In this document: piece by piece, positions 16,947-25,276 of the stretch | Layout: every line of letters starts with the position of its first letter | Numbering within the stretch: the first letter of the stretch is position 1 | NCBI RefSeq assembly: GCF_037971845.1 | Contig: NZ_CP150227.1 | Location: forward strand, 1,798,001-1,862,000 | DNA from: Paenibacillus sp. FSL R5-0766 | GTDB lineage: Bacteria; Bacillota; Bacilli; Paenibacillales; Paenibacillaceae | DNA length: 64,000 bases | Direction of reading: 5' to 3' | Notes under the pieces: model-generated | Told to the model about the DNA's origin: nothing | Seen by the model: the letters and a program-made list of their open reading frames with translations, nothing else | Databases searched by the model: none | Made by a program: the position numbers and the translations under genes

Positions 16947-17402
16947 ATGGGGTATATCATGGAGCTAAGAAAACTGGTGGGCCCGCGTCCCCTAATTATG
17001 GCGGGCTCATGTGTACTCGTGTTCAATGAGGAAGGTCACCTGTTGCTGCAAAAACGTACAGATAGCTTGGATTGGGGCACACTTGGGGGATCCATGGAAC
17101 CCGGGGAGTCTTTGGAGGAAGCAGCTGCGCGGGAATTATATGAAGAAGCCGGACTGAGAGCGGAATCGTACAAACTCATTAGCATTTTTTCAGGTGAGGA
17201 CATGTACTATCAGTACCCACATGGTGATGAAGTTTACAACGTCATGGCTGTTTATGAAGCTTCAGGTATCAAGGGTAGCCCAACCATTATGGATGATGAA
17301 GGGCTGGAACTCCGATATTTTGATCTGAATCAGCCGATCCCTGAGATCAATCCGTTTACGGAATATGTGTTGAAGAAGGCAGGATATATCAGAACTAACT
17401 AG
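16947..17402 (+). CDS. NUDIX hydrolase
   Basis: 151 residues with the complete box GGSMEPGE...RELYEEAGL near residues 49-71. Similar in its whole length to the NUDIX protein at 3354 (LLQKR, DWG, MEPGE and the Tyr-Pro-x-Gly-x-Glu-Val segment), so the two arose by duplication or parallel acquisition. The substrate is unknown. ATG 16947 behind TGGGGGAG. A terminator follows. Confidence 0.9.
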   Translation: MGYIMELRKLVGPRPLIMAGSCVLVFNEEGHLLLQKRTDSLDWGTLGGSMEPGESLEEAAARELYEEAGLRAESYKLISIFSGEDMYYQYPHGDEVYNVMAVYEASGIKGSPTIMDDEGLELRYFDLNQPIPEINPFTEYVLKKAGYIRTN

Positions 17403-17421
17403 CTGTATCCGGATTATAAAT

Positions 17422-17458
17422 CTTCCACCTTCTCGCACGGGTATGGAAGGTTTTTTTT
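17422..17458 (+). terminator. Rho-independent terminator
   Basis: CTTCCA (17422-17427) pairs with TGGAAG (17444-17449), followed by eight T at 17451-17458. Confidence 0.75.
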
Positions 17459-17569
17459 ATTTTTAACTGATAAGCACGCTAAATGCCCCTTACATCTACC
17501 AGAAAAGTTGCTGAGGAAAAATATGCTAGAATAGGGAGTGATAATTTAATAGACTAATTAGGGGGAATA

Positions 17570-17731
17570 ATGCTGATGTTTGGTTCTATCATTACAATAT
17601 TAGCAATGTTGATTAATGTGTTGTTATATGGACTGGGCGTGTATGCGCTGATCCTGTTTATTAAGCTAGCCCGACGTGGGATTCAGGCACTGGATATCTA
17701 CCTGTATGAGAAACGAGGAGAGCGTTTCTAA
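17570..17731 (+). CDS. 53-residue membrane protein
   Basis: A short gene below usual length cut-offs. The product begins MLMFGSIITILAMLINVLLY, has one long or two short membrane helices (residues 5-32) and ends with a charged tail (KLARRG...YEKRGERF). The ribosome binding site TTAGGGGGA is well placed for ATG 17570. Upstream, TGCTAGAAT at 17524-17532 is an extended -10 promoter element. Function unknown; it looks like a stress or leaderless small membrane protein. Confidence 0.7.
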   Translation: MLMFGSIITILAMLINVLLYGLGVYALILFIKLARRGIQALDIYLYEKRGERF

Positions 17732-17839
17732 CGTTCACCATCTCATACTCGAACAGAATTATCATTTTTCTCTCAGTGTTTTATCTTTCCTATTCTAGTA
17801 TGATTAACGCATCAATCCAGTAAAGAGAGGGTTAATGAT

Positions 17840-18619
17840 ATGGATGCTTTTTTAGAGCAAATTAACGAGTTAAACGAGCTTCAGAAAGACTTGGTCAGCC
17901 TACATCCTTTGTTTGCAGAACATTATCCAGTGGTTGTAGCCTATGAAGCTTTATTATATATCTATGATTATTCGTCCAAAACGCAGCAATATGAGTGGGT
18001 GAAGACGGTTCCGGACGATTTATATATTCCAGATGAATGCCTTGCTGCGATGCCGGTGCACCATATGGACGGACGAATGTGTGCGATTGTAACGGATACA
18101 GCGTTCAAAGATCTGGAGCAGAAAGTTTATCTGTTCCACGAATATGTTCATTGTTATGTATATGAGAAATATGATGAACGGATCGTCAACCGTCTTCAGA
18201 TTAAGCATAAAATGGACCAACTGAAGCGTGTAACATGGGAACTGGATTATGAGTTTCCGTATGAAGACGAAATCGTTGTAGAGCGGATTAACTCATTATT
18301 GTCTGCTTTGAAGAGTAAAGACCTGACACAAGTACAGACAGCTAGAAAGGCGCTGTTCCGTTCATTAAATGAAGAACAAGCCGAGTATTGGAGCTGGTTG
18401 GAGTGGAACGAGGGTTACGCTCGTTATATTGAGAATCTGATTCGGGCAAAATTTGGGCAGGAAAGCAATCATTTTGGAGATACAGCTCCGTTTAATCGTC
18501 TAGTATTCTATGAGTGTGGGTCGGAATATATTAGTCTGCTTGTGAAGGAGCATCCAGAGTACCATACGGATCTGGAGCAGCTGTTTGACCGCATGCAAGT
18601 GGAGAGAACTCAGGGTTAA
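17840..18619 (+). CDS. Putative zinc metallopeptidase (HExxH)
   Basis: A soluble protein of 259 residues with HEYVHCYVYEKYDE near residue 101, a zinc HExxH motif, and EWNEGYARYIE near 190 that supplies a plausible third ligand (a gluzincin-like arrangement). No signal peptide, so it would act inside the cell. I cannot name the family and peptidase activity is inferred from the motif only. ATG 17840 behind AAAGAGAGGG. Confidence 0.65.
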   Translation: MDAFLEQINELNELQKDLVSLHPLFAEHYPVVVAYEALLYIYDYSSKTQQYEWVKTVPDDLYIPDECLAAMPVHHMDGRMCAIVTDTAFKDLEQKVYLFHEYVHCYVYEKYDERIVNRLQIKHKMDQLKRVTWELDYEFPYEDEIVVERINSLLSALKSKDLTQVQTARKALFRSLNEEQAEYWSWLEWNEGYARYIENLIRAKFGQESNHFGDTAPFNRLVFYECGSEYISLLVKEHPEYHTDLEQLFDRMQVERTQG

Positions 18620-18755
18620 TCACGCATCTACGGTGAAAAAAAGGTGGAACCTAGCGAAGTCTCACTATTCCAGTGATCTGCGTTGCACCAGTAGGTTATA
18701 TCGTTTCTTTTTCTAAGTATAGTAGAATACTTCCCAATAAAAGGAGATTAACTCT

Positions 18756-19436
18756 ATGCCGTTACCTATGGTTCATCTCAATATTGCTAATCTGATTGCA
18801 GACTCGCTGCAAATTCAGACTGATCGAGGTTCATTCTATCTGGGGAATATCGCCCCAGATTCCATACATATGCGCGAAGGTACAACCAGAGATGATAAGG
18901 AATACACCCATTTTAACCCGAAAGATAATGGAGATTACGTTGGTGAACTGAAGGATCTCTACTCAAGCTATATGCAACAACTTACCGATGAAGGATGGAA
19001 GTGGTTTGTGCGAGGATACTTTATGCATGTGCTGACAGACTATTACTGGTTCCGGAGTGTGCATCCCGAATTCGTCGAACGGGTCAACAAGGTAGATCAA
19101 CATACAGGCAATAGCAGATTGAAGGATGAACTAGCGCGTTTATATTATCAGGAGACGGACCAGATCGACTTCAATCTCTATCAAGGTTCAAGTTGGAGCG
19201 AAGAAGTGTGGCAGGTGCTTAACGGTTCATCAGGATATGACATGGCGGATCGTTTAACTGCTGATGAGATTGTACGCTGGCGGGACCACACGTTTTCTTT
19301 TCTTAATGGGGAAGAACCGGGAATTACTCCTGAGTTCATTACGGGTGAGAGAGTTCAGGTATTTGTGGAAGAGACCGTAGAGCGACTGATAGCTTTGTTG
19401 TCTTCATGGGACCCGGAGTTACGTAACTTGATATGA
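18756..19436 (+). CDS. Zinc-dependent phospholipase C-like protein (paralogue)
   Basis: 226 residues beginning MPLPMVHLNIANLIADS, with LGNIAPDSIHMRE near 28 and YFMHVLTDYYWF near 88. It shares the MPxPMVH start, APDSIH and the H-x2-TD motif with the gene at 4281, and both lack signal peptides. It is a second copy of the same putative metal-binding protein. Enzymatic activity is unproven. ATG 18756 behind AAAAGGAGATT; a -10-like TATAGT lies 33 bases upstream. Confidence 0.72.
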   Translation: MPLPMVHLNIANLIADSLQIQTDRGSFYLGNIAPDSIHMREGTTRDDKEYTHFNPKDNGDYVGELKDLYSSYMQQLTDEGWKWFVRGYFMHVLTDYYWFRSVHPEFVERVNKVDQHTGNSRLKDELARLYYQETDQIDFNLYQGSSWSEEVWQVLNGSSGYDMADRLTADEIVRWRDHTFSFLNGEEPGITPEFITGERVQVFVEETVERLIALLSSWDPELRNLI

Positions 19437-19534
19437 ATATAGATAGTTAGTGCAGTTGAGTCATTATATACTGGATTTATTACTTCTCTACTCATTACTA
19501 GTTTATTTAATACTAAGTCAGGGAGGCGTGCAGT

Positions 19535-19955
19535 ATGGTGAAATATGTAGGAGTGTTGCTCGTATGTGTCATTGCCACGTTCATTGCAGGGTGCGGCAAA
19601 CCGAATGAATCGAACGCGGAAGAAGGGCTTCCTGTGCTGATCACCTTAACCTGTAATCCAAATCTCACTTTGGAACCATGCCAAAATGTTGAGTTTGATC
19701 GATCTGACGAGATTCGGATCATGATGGAGGCCATACATAAGGCCGAGCGTTTGCCCGGCATTCTTGATTATGGTACACAGTACGATTTGAGTATAACAAA
19801 TGCGGACAGCTCGATAACACGATATGATTTTTCATTAGGAATGGATCCCAAGATGCAAGGCGTTAGTAAATCATGAAGACACGCACACTGGATATAGCAT
19901 TCCTCTTGAGGATTCGAATCAACTAAGAAGACTGATTCAGCGACGTACAGATTAA
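19535..19955 (+). pseudogene. Lipoprotein gene with a late frameshift
   Basis: A lipoprotein with signal peptide and lipobox FIAGC (Cys at residue 20). The frame as read stops at 19876 after VSKS. In the next frame the coding sense continues at once: NHEDTHTGYSIPLEDSNQ then LRRLIQRRTD, stopping at 19955. An extra base near 19862-19865 (GTT in place of GTA-type reading) explains it. The original product was about 139 residues; the present one has lost the last 30 or so. ATG 19535 behind AGGGAGGCG. Function unknown. Confidence 0.7.
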
Positions 19956-19982
19956 GAAGATATATGGAACGGAGAAGAACCT

Positions 19983-20561
19983 GTGGATGACAAAATTACC
20001 ATTGAACCTTTGACGCGATCGGATGCAGATGGAGTGTATCAGGTCTTCGAGACAACCATTCCCGCAGCATTTGATCAGGAGGGAATAGGCTCGCTTCTGG
20101 ATGATATTCAGGATGAAATAACACAGAAAAAAGCGATGATTCACAAGGCATTGCAAGCAAAGGACAACATCAAAGCAAGTGTATTTTTCCTCGTCGCCAA
20201 AATGGGAGATGTTATTGTTGGCACAATCTCGTATGGACCGTGTGGTAAGGAGATTCGAGAATGTACAGAGGGCCGGCTGAACGATATCGGAGAACTGGGT
20301 AGCCTGTATGTGTTGCCCGAGGTTCAAGGGCAGGGGGTTGGTTCGGCGCTCATTCTCGCACTGGTTACTGAACTGCAACGGCTGGGAATTCAGCAATTCT
20401 GTCTGGATAGCGGTTACCAGATTGCACAGAAGAAGTGGCAACGCAAATTCGGTGAACCCTATGTGGTGGCGAACAACTATTGGGGCGAAGGAACAGATCA
20501 TATGGTTTGGCTGTGTGAAGTACAGGATTTTATAGAGGTTGTTCAAAAAGCCCGCTTTTGA
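19983..20561 (+). CDS. GNAT family N-acetyltransferase
   Basis: 192 residues. Motif A is LGSLYVLPEVQGQGVGSALILAL near residue 103, with the Q-x-x-G-x-G acetyl-CoA loop intact. GTG 19983 follows ACGGAGAAG. The last eight or so codons (reading VVQKARF) lie inside the 180-bp repeat that starts at 20536, so the present C-terminus was probably created by insertion of that element. Confidence 0.82.
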   Translation: MDDKITIEPLTRSDADGVYQVFETTIPAAFDQEGIGSLLDDIQDEITQKKAMIHKALQAKDNIKASVFFLVAKMGDVIVGTISYGPCGKEIRECTEGRLNDIGELGSLYVLPEVQGQGVGSALILALVTELQRLGIQQFCLDSGYQIAQKKWQRKFGEPYVVANNYWGEGTDHMVWLCEVQDFIEVVQKARF

Positions 20562-20714
20562 TTACGAAGGATGCATAGTGGCATCATCAGCATCGAATAT
20601 GGAATTCAGCCGAAATGTCCGTTGCTCACGTAGTTTTGCCTACGCTCCGCTACTCCATTTCTAGCTTCATCCCATCTTCTCGGTACTGAAAACCAGTATT
20701 TTTGAACATGCACT
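20536..20714 (+). repeat. Dispersed MITE-like repeat, copy A
   Basis: About 179 bases that recur in reverse complement at 31403-31583 with roughly nine bases in ten identical. The ends carry imperfect inverted repeats built on GTTCAAAAA and TTTTTGAAC. The element has no coding capacity of its own, and its left edge supplies the last codons and the stop of the GNAT gene at 19983. It has the size and the ends of a non-autonomous miniature element. Confidence 0.75.
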
Positions 20715-20733
20715 AAAGTAAAATGAAATGAAC

Positions 20734-20780
20734 AAAAGAGATGACGACCTGTATTGTATAGGGGTCATCTCTTTATCTTT
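20734..20780. terminator. Strong hairpin terminator
   Basis: AAAGAGATGAC at about 20735-20745 pairs with GTCATCTCTTT at 20763-20773 and is followed by a T-rich stretch. The symmetric A and T flanks could let it work on either strand. Confidence 0.75.
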
Positions 20781-20857
20781 TTGCATCGATCGTGGACGAT
20801 TGTTCGTACAGTGTACCATGTGTGTTTTTATGTACCCGAGGAAAAAGGAGTGAACAT

Positions 20858-21355
20858 ATGTCAATACAGTGGAATACACCCGAGCAACGGCTGTCCCCTC
20901 ATGCGGTAAACTTGTGGAGAATTAGCGCCATCATATGGAATGTAATAGGCTTTCTGATCCTTGCCGTACTGTTAATACTCGACTCCATTTATGGATGGAA
21001 AACGTGGATTGGGTGGATTTTGTGGGGCGTTACGGCCATATCGGTGGTCTATGCGGTGTGGGATATCTTCATCCATCCTTCATGGTTATACAAGCATTGG
21101 TACTATGATGTGAATGAGGAGTTCTTGCAACTGAAGCGCGGGGCGCTAACCAAGGTACATCAGATCATCCCCATGGCGAAAGTGCAATCGGTTACAACAA
21201 ATCAGGGACCTTTAATGCGAAAATATGGACTCTATTCCGTATCGGTTGGCACGATGGGTTCATCGCATGAAATCCCGGCCTTGCCAGAGGAAGTCGCACT
21301 TGCACTCCGTCATCAGATTGCGTCCTATGCGCGGATTAATGAGGTGGATGAATGA
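20858..21355 (+). CDS. ydbS: PH domain membrane protein (YdbS-like)
   Basis: About 165 residues: two membrane helices (about 21-43 and 49-68), then a bacterial PH (bPH_2) domain from about residue 85 (WYYDVNEEFLQLKRGAL, HQIIPMAKVQSVTTNQGP). This is the layout of Bacillus YdbS, which with YdbT affects tolerance to some peptides. ATG 20858 follows AAAAAGGAG; the ATG at 20792 is too far upstream. Its stop overlaps the next gene in ATGA, so the pair is an operon. Confidence 0.82.
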   Translation: MSIQWNTPEQRLSPHAVNLWRISAIIWNVIGFLILAVLLILDSIYGWKTWIGWILWGVTAISVVYAVWDIFIHPSWLYKHWYYDVNEEFLQLKRGALTKVHQIIPMAKVQSVTTNQGPLMRKYGLYSVSVGTMGSSHEIPALPEEVALALRHQIASYARINEVDE

Positions 21356-22914
21356 TCGATCTGAAGCGACATCATCCATTAACCATGCTGTGGAGCTTGT
21401 GGAAACTGGTGAAAAATTCGTTTGCAATCATCCTGTTTTTGTTTATTTTCCGTCAGGGCTCAGAGTCCCAATGGGTTTTCTATGGAAGAATCACCTTTTA
21501 CATCGGGATATCCATCAGTATTATTTCAATTATCTTGAAGTGGTTCACCTCGCGTTATGCAGCAGACGATACGACCTTTCATATCTATAGTGGTGTGTTT
21601 AACCGTACCCGAAGAACGATTCCTTATACGAAGGTCCAGAATGTGAATCGTCATACAACGCTATTTCATCGTTTGTTCAGGGTGACGTCAATTCGATTCG
21701 AGACCGGAATTAAGGGAGAAGATGCTACCTTTCAGTTACACGTTGTTTCACTTTCCGAAGCGGAACAGCTGGAGAAAATTGTAGCAGGTCATATGGCTGA
21801 AGAAGCAGAAACAGCAGGAGCAACAGAGGAACATGATACGTTGGATGTAGTTCAGGTTATGGAAGAAGGAGAGGTGCAATCCGAACCTGTTATAACGGAT
21901 GAAGTCACGTCTCTACCTGCAAAAGAAAAACAGGAACGGGTTGTTCATTATCATTCCACCCGCAAGGACATATTCAAAGCATCCTTTACCTCGCTTAGTT
22001 TTCTCGTACTGATTCCGGTCTTGGCTACGCTCTATTCCTGGGTGAAGGACTTCTTCCCTGATGAAGAAGTAACGGAAAGTTTGTTATTAACCTGGCTTGA
22101 TTCCTGGTGGATTGCCGGTTTGATGATTTTAGTTTTATTGATCATCTCTATTGCTTTGGGCATAGTCAGAACCTTCGTAAAATATGGCAATTTCCAGATC
22201 ACCTCGGATGCCAAGCGCATCTATATCTCGAAGGGCATGATGGAGCAAACCTCATTTTCAATCCTGAAAGAACGAGTCCAGGCCGTGAAAATTACACAGT
22301 CTCCGATGAAAAGGCTGCTTGGACTAGCGGAAGTAGAACTAACCACTGCGGGTAGTCTGGGGGAATCCGAGCAGGAGGTGAACTCGCTCTATCCCTTCTT
22401 GCCTGTGAAGCAAGCCTACACCCTGATTGAGGAGATCCTGCCATCCTATCGGGTTACGCAGGAGATGGAAAAACTTCCACGAATATCACTATGGCTGCGC
22501 CTGCTCAAACCAAGCTGGGGATGGATCATGATTACGGGTTTATTGTGGTATTTCAAACCATTGGTGTTTGGGCAGAAACATGCTTGGTGGATGATTTCCG
22601 CGATTCTGCTCGTGTGGATTGCAACATGCAGAGTGATGGACTTTTTCCATACCCGATACATTCTGCATCAGAATTTCATTCAACTTCGAACCGGGGCGCT
22701 CACGTCAACACTCTTCATCTCCAAACGTGAGAAAGTCATCGAAGTGCAGATCACCCGTAATGTGTTACAGCGTTGGTTCGGTGTGGCTTCCATTCATACG
22801 GTAAACCGCGCCAAACCAGTACTGCATCATCGGGCACATGACATTTCCCTGGATACGGCGAAATCATTTCAATTATGGTACATGGAACGTACCCAAGATG
22901 TTCAGACCCGTTAA
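21352..22914 (+). CDS. ydbT: PH domain membrane protein (YdbT-like)
   Basis: 520 residues with three repeated bPH_2 domains, each after a pair of membrane helices: about residues 70-145, 285-360 and 425-510. Motifs such as YSGVFNRTRRTIPYTKVQNV, YISKGMMEQTSFSILKERVQ and RTGALTSTLFISKREKVIEV repeat the same pattern. The region 150-200 is an acidic linker. It matches Bacillus YdbT and overlaps ydbS by four bases. A strong terminator follows at 22919. Confidence 0.85.
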   Translation: MIDLKRHHPLTMLWSLWKLVKNSFAIILFLFIFRQGSESQWVFYGRITFYIGISISIISIILKWFTSRYAADDTTFHIYSGVFNRTRRTIPYTKVQNVNRHTTLFHRLFRVTSIRFETGIKGEDATFQLHVVSLSEAEQLEKIVAGHMAEEAETAGATEEHDTLDVVQVMEEGEVQSEPVITDEVTSLPAKEKQERVVHYHSTRKDIFKASFTSLSFLVLIPVLATLYSWVKDFFPDEEVTESLLLTWLDSWWIAGLMILVLLIISIALGIVRTFVKYGNFQITSDAKRIYISKGMMEQTSFSILKERVQAVKITQSPMKRLLGLAEVELTTAGSLGESEQEVNSLYPFLPVKQAYTLIEEILPSYRVTQEMEKLPRISLWLRLLKPSWGWIMITGLLWYFKPLVFGQKHAWWMISAILLVWIATCRVMDFFHTRYILHQNFIQLRTGALTSTLFISKREKVIEVQITRNVLQRWFGVASIHTVNRAKPVLHHRAHDISLDTAKSFQLWYMERTQDVQTR

Positions 22915-22918
22915 TTGC

Positions 22919-22969
22919 AAGAGCAAGTGCAGGAAGACCAAACAAGGTTATTCTGTACTTGCTCTTTTT
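22919..22969 (+). terminator. Rho-independent terminator
   Basis: AAGAGCAAGT (22919-22928) pairs perfectly with ACTTGCTCTT (22957-22966), followed by T. Confidence 0.88.
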
Positions 22970-22997
22970 AAATTGAAGACAGAGGAGGAAGAACATT

Positions 22998-23774
22998 TTG
23001 ATTAGAGCTGTATTCTTTGATGTGGACGGTACATTGCTGAGCGAAATAGATCGGAGTTTATCTCCGAGTACAACTGAGTCAATCAGGGAATTGATTCGTA
23101 AAGGCGTTCAAGTCGTACTCGTCACAGGCAGGCCCTATAATTTATGCGAAGAATTCAGAAATCTCGGAATCGATACGATCATTTCGGCTAACGGAGCATT
23201 GATCAAAGCAGGTGATGAAGTGATACATAAGTCTGTACTTTCAGCACAGATGGTTAGAACATTTAGTGAGTTTGCCGAGTTGCAGGGGCACAGTATTTCA
23301 TATTTTACAGAGTCATTGGATACGAACGGGTTGTGTACAGCAGATGGTCGTGTTACTGACGCCTTAAGAGATACGCTTGGACTCATGGATGCGCCGCAGA
23401 AAATCGGTACGTTGGAACAGGACGTATATTGCATTTGTTTATATGCGGATGAAGCGGAGACGGAGAAATTCCAGTCCAGATTTCCTTCCTTACGATTCGT
23501 GAGATTCCATCCGTATGTAGTGAATGTGCTGGAAGCGAGCGAAGTTAGCAAATCTATAGCCGCAGAGAATGTTCTCGACTACCTGAAGATATCCAGGGAA
23601 GATACGATAGCCTTTGGCGATGGGGAGAATGACGTGGATCTGCTAGTGTATGCGGGAATCGGAATTGCGATGGGAAATGGCGGAGAACGGATTAAACAAA
23701 GCGCCGATTATGTCACCCTGCGGGCAAGTGAAGATGGAGTCACCCATGCATTGAAGCAATTTAAGATTTTATGA
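22998..23774 (+). CDS. HAD family hydrolase (Cof type)
   Basis: 258 residues, HAD superfamily type IIB. The nucleophile motif is FFDVDGTLL at residue 6, motif II VLVTGRP near 42, and motifs III/IV the Lys in EVSKSIAAE with FGDGENDVDLL near 209. The cap region lies between. These enzymes dephosphorylate sugar phosphates or cofactors. TTG 22998 follows GAGGAGGAAG and no ATG is available upstream. Confidence 0.88.
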   Translation: MIRAVFFDVDGTLLSEIDRSLSPSTTESIRELIRKGVQVVLVTGRPYNLCEEFRNLGIDTIISANGALIKAGDEVIHKSVLSAQMVRTFSEFAELQGHSISYFTESLDTNGLCTADGRVTDALRDTLGLMDAPQKIGTLEQDVYCICLYADEAETEKFQSRFPSLRFVRFHPYVVNVLEASEVSKSIAAENVLDYLKISREDTIAFGDGENDVDLLVYAGIGIAMGNGGERIKQSADYVTLRASEDGVTHALKQFKIL

Positions 23775-23883
23775 GAATGAACCGGCTAAAAAGATGAAGG
23801 ATATCCAAATTGTGGATTTTCATGTAGAATGATATAGCATGTATTAAGCCCTAAAGCATAGGGTGTTTATTGAAGGGTGACTT

Positions 23884-24054
23884 ATGAAAAAGGTTGTTAT
23901 CGTAATCCTGTCTCTTGTCGTACTTGTTGGTGTATCCTCGTCCGCTTATGCTCATCCAGGCAGACTGGATAAGAATGGTGGACATAATTGTTCAGCCAAA
24001 TCCAAACAAAAGGGTCTGTGCACGGGTTATCACTATCACAAAAAGAAAAAATGA
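23884..24054 (+). CDS. Secreted 56-residue YHYH-type protein
   Basis: Below usual length cut-offs but convincing. A signal peptide (MKK, hydrophobic core, cleavage after SAYA near residue 23) leads to HPGRLDKNGGHNCSAKSK and LCTGYHYHKKKK. This is the short Gly-Gly-His...Tyr-His-Tyr-His module also found beside nucleases and cell-wall proteins, with two cysteines able to pair. ATG 23884 follows GAAGGGTGA. The longer frame at 23915 in the same region is a shadow. Confidence 0.8.
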   Translation: MKKVVIVILSLVVLVGVSSSAYAHPGRLDKNGGHNCSAKSKQKGLCTGYHYHKKKK

Positions 24055-24147
24055 GAATGAGCTTTACAAGATAAACCCGGCCACGTTCAATGTATGGTTG
24101 GGTTTGTATGTGTACCATTGATTTAAAATGATGGAGGCGGTTACACC

Positions 24148-24609
24148 ATGCGGATACAGGAGATATCGGTGTGGAATCATGACGATTTAGTGGCGATGCT
24201 GGTCGAAAGCTCCAGTGAGGGGTTCAGACATATCGAGCGATTAATCCATGAATATGAGACAGGAATCAATACATTCGAGCAAGAAGATGAAGCGCTTTTT
24301 GAATGCAGAATGCACGATAAGGTTGTTGGGATCTGCGGTTTGAACAGAGATCCTTATTCTGAAGTGACTGATACCGGAAGAATTCGCAGGCTTTATGTGA
24401 TGAGGGAATTTCGAAGACATGGGGTTGGGCGCAGGCTGATGGATGCGGTTATTCAAAAAGCGGGAAATCATTACGCTCGACTGGTTCTGTACACGGATCA
24501 ACCGGTTGCTGGATCTTTTTATCGCGACTTGGGATTTAGAGAAGTGACGAGTACGGAGAAGATAACGCATGTACTGGAATTGGGGGAGAAGGAAGATGGA
24601 GCATATTAA
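24148..24609 (+). CDS. GNAT family N-acetyltransferase
   Basis: 153 residues. Motif A: IRRLYVMREFRRHGVGRRLMDAVI near residue 78; motif B: AGSFYRDLGFREV near 123. The substrate is unknown. ATG 24148 behind TGGAGGCGG. Its 3' end overlaps the start of the HAD gene (24596) by 14 bases, so the two are coupled. Confidence 0.87.
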   Translation: MRIQEISVWNHDDLVAMLVESSSEGFRHIERLIHEYETGINTFEQEDEALFECRMHDKVVGICGLNRDPYSEVTDTGRIRRLYVMREFRRHGVGRRLMDAVIQKAGNHYARLVLYTDQPVAGSFYRDLGFREVTSTEKITHVLELGEKEDGAY

Positions 24610-25258
24610 AGCGGTTATTTTTGATTTGGATAATACGATTCTGAACAGAACGATGACCTTTGGCGGCTTCACGCAGCGTTTAATCAAGACCTATTTTGGT
24701 CACCTGGAGTCAACCGAAGATATAAGCAAGCGAATTATTGAACTCGACCAGGATGGTTATAAAGACAAACCCCTTCTGTTCAACGAGTTGTTGAATGAAC
24801 TGCCTTGGGCAGAGTATCCGCCACATGCAGAACTGATGGAGTTTTATGGCAGAGAGTATGTGCGAAGTTCAGTTCTGATGGAACAGGCGCGAGAAGTCGT
24901 TCAGCATCTTCGGGGGAAATATCAAACCGGGTTAATTACCAATGGGCAGACCGATATTCAGTATGGAAAAATCGATCAACTCGGTATCCGGGAGGATTAC
25001 GACCATATTATTGTTTCAGAAGAGGCTGGAGTCAAAAAGCCCGATCCACGCATATTTCAGCTTGCGCTCGATCATTTCGGTCTAAGACCAGAGCAATGCA
25101 TTTACATTGGCGATCATCCGGTGAACGATATTGAAGGAGCAGCAAGCGTAGGCATGAGCACCATCTGGATGAAGGTCAACCAACCGTGGCAGGATCGCAT
25201 TACGTCGGGGCCTTTACATACGATTAAACATCTAAGTGAGCTAAAGGAATTGCTGTAG
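24596..25258 (+). CDS. HAD family hydrolase (type IA)
   Basis: About 220 residues. Nucleophile motif VIFDLDNTIL at residue 7, motif II LITNGQT near 110, motif III VKKPDPRIF near 140 and motif IV IGDHPVNDIEGA near 163. The helical cap between motifs I and II is the YjjG/HAD-IA type, active on small phosphate esters. ATG 24596 has GGGGGAGAAGGA upstream, inside the GNAT gene; the TTG at 24569 is not favoured. Confidence 0.87.
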   Translation: MEHIKAVIFDLDNTILNRTMTFGGFTQRLIKTYFGHLESTEDISKRIIELDQDGYKDKPLLFNELLNELPWAEYPPHAELMEFYGREYVRSSVLMEQAREVVQHLRGKYQTGLITNGQTDIQYGKIDQLGIREDYDHIIVSEEAGVKKPDPRIFQLALDHFGLRPEQCIYIGDHPVNDIEGAASVGMSTIWMKVNQPWQDRITSGPLHTIKHLSELKELL

Positions 25259-25276
25259 AAGACGGTTATATAAATT

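Noticed and set aside
18641..18656. AAGGTGGAACC, similar to the T-box antiterminator sequence
   Set aside because: Only 21 bases separate it from the upstream stop codon, so there is no room for stem I or a specifier loop, and the downstream gene is not amino-acid related.
23915..24121. 68-codon plus-strand frame
   Set aside because: Shadow of the signal-peptide gene at 23884, which has a better start and recognisable motif.
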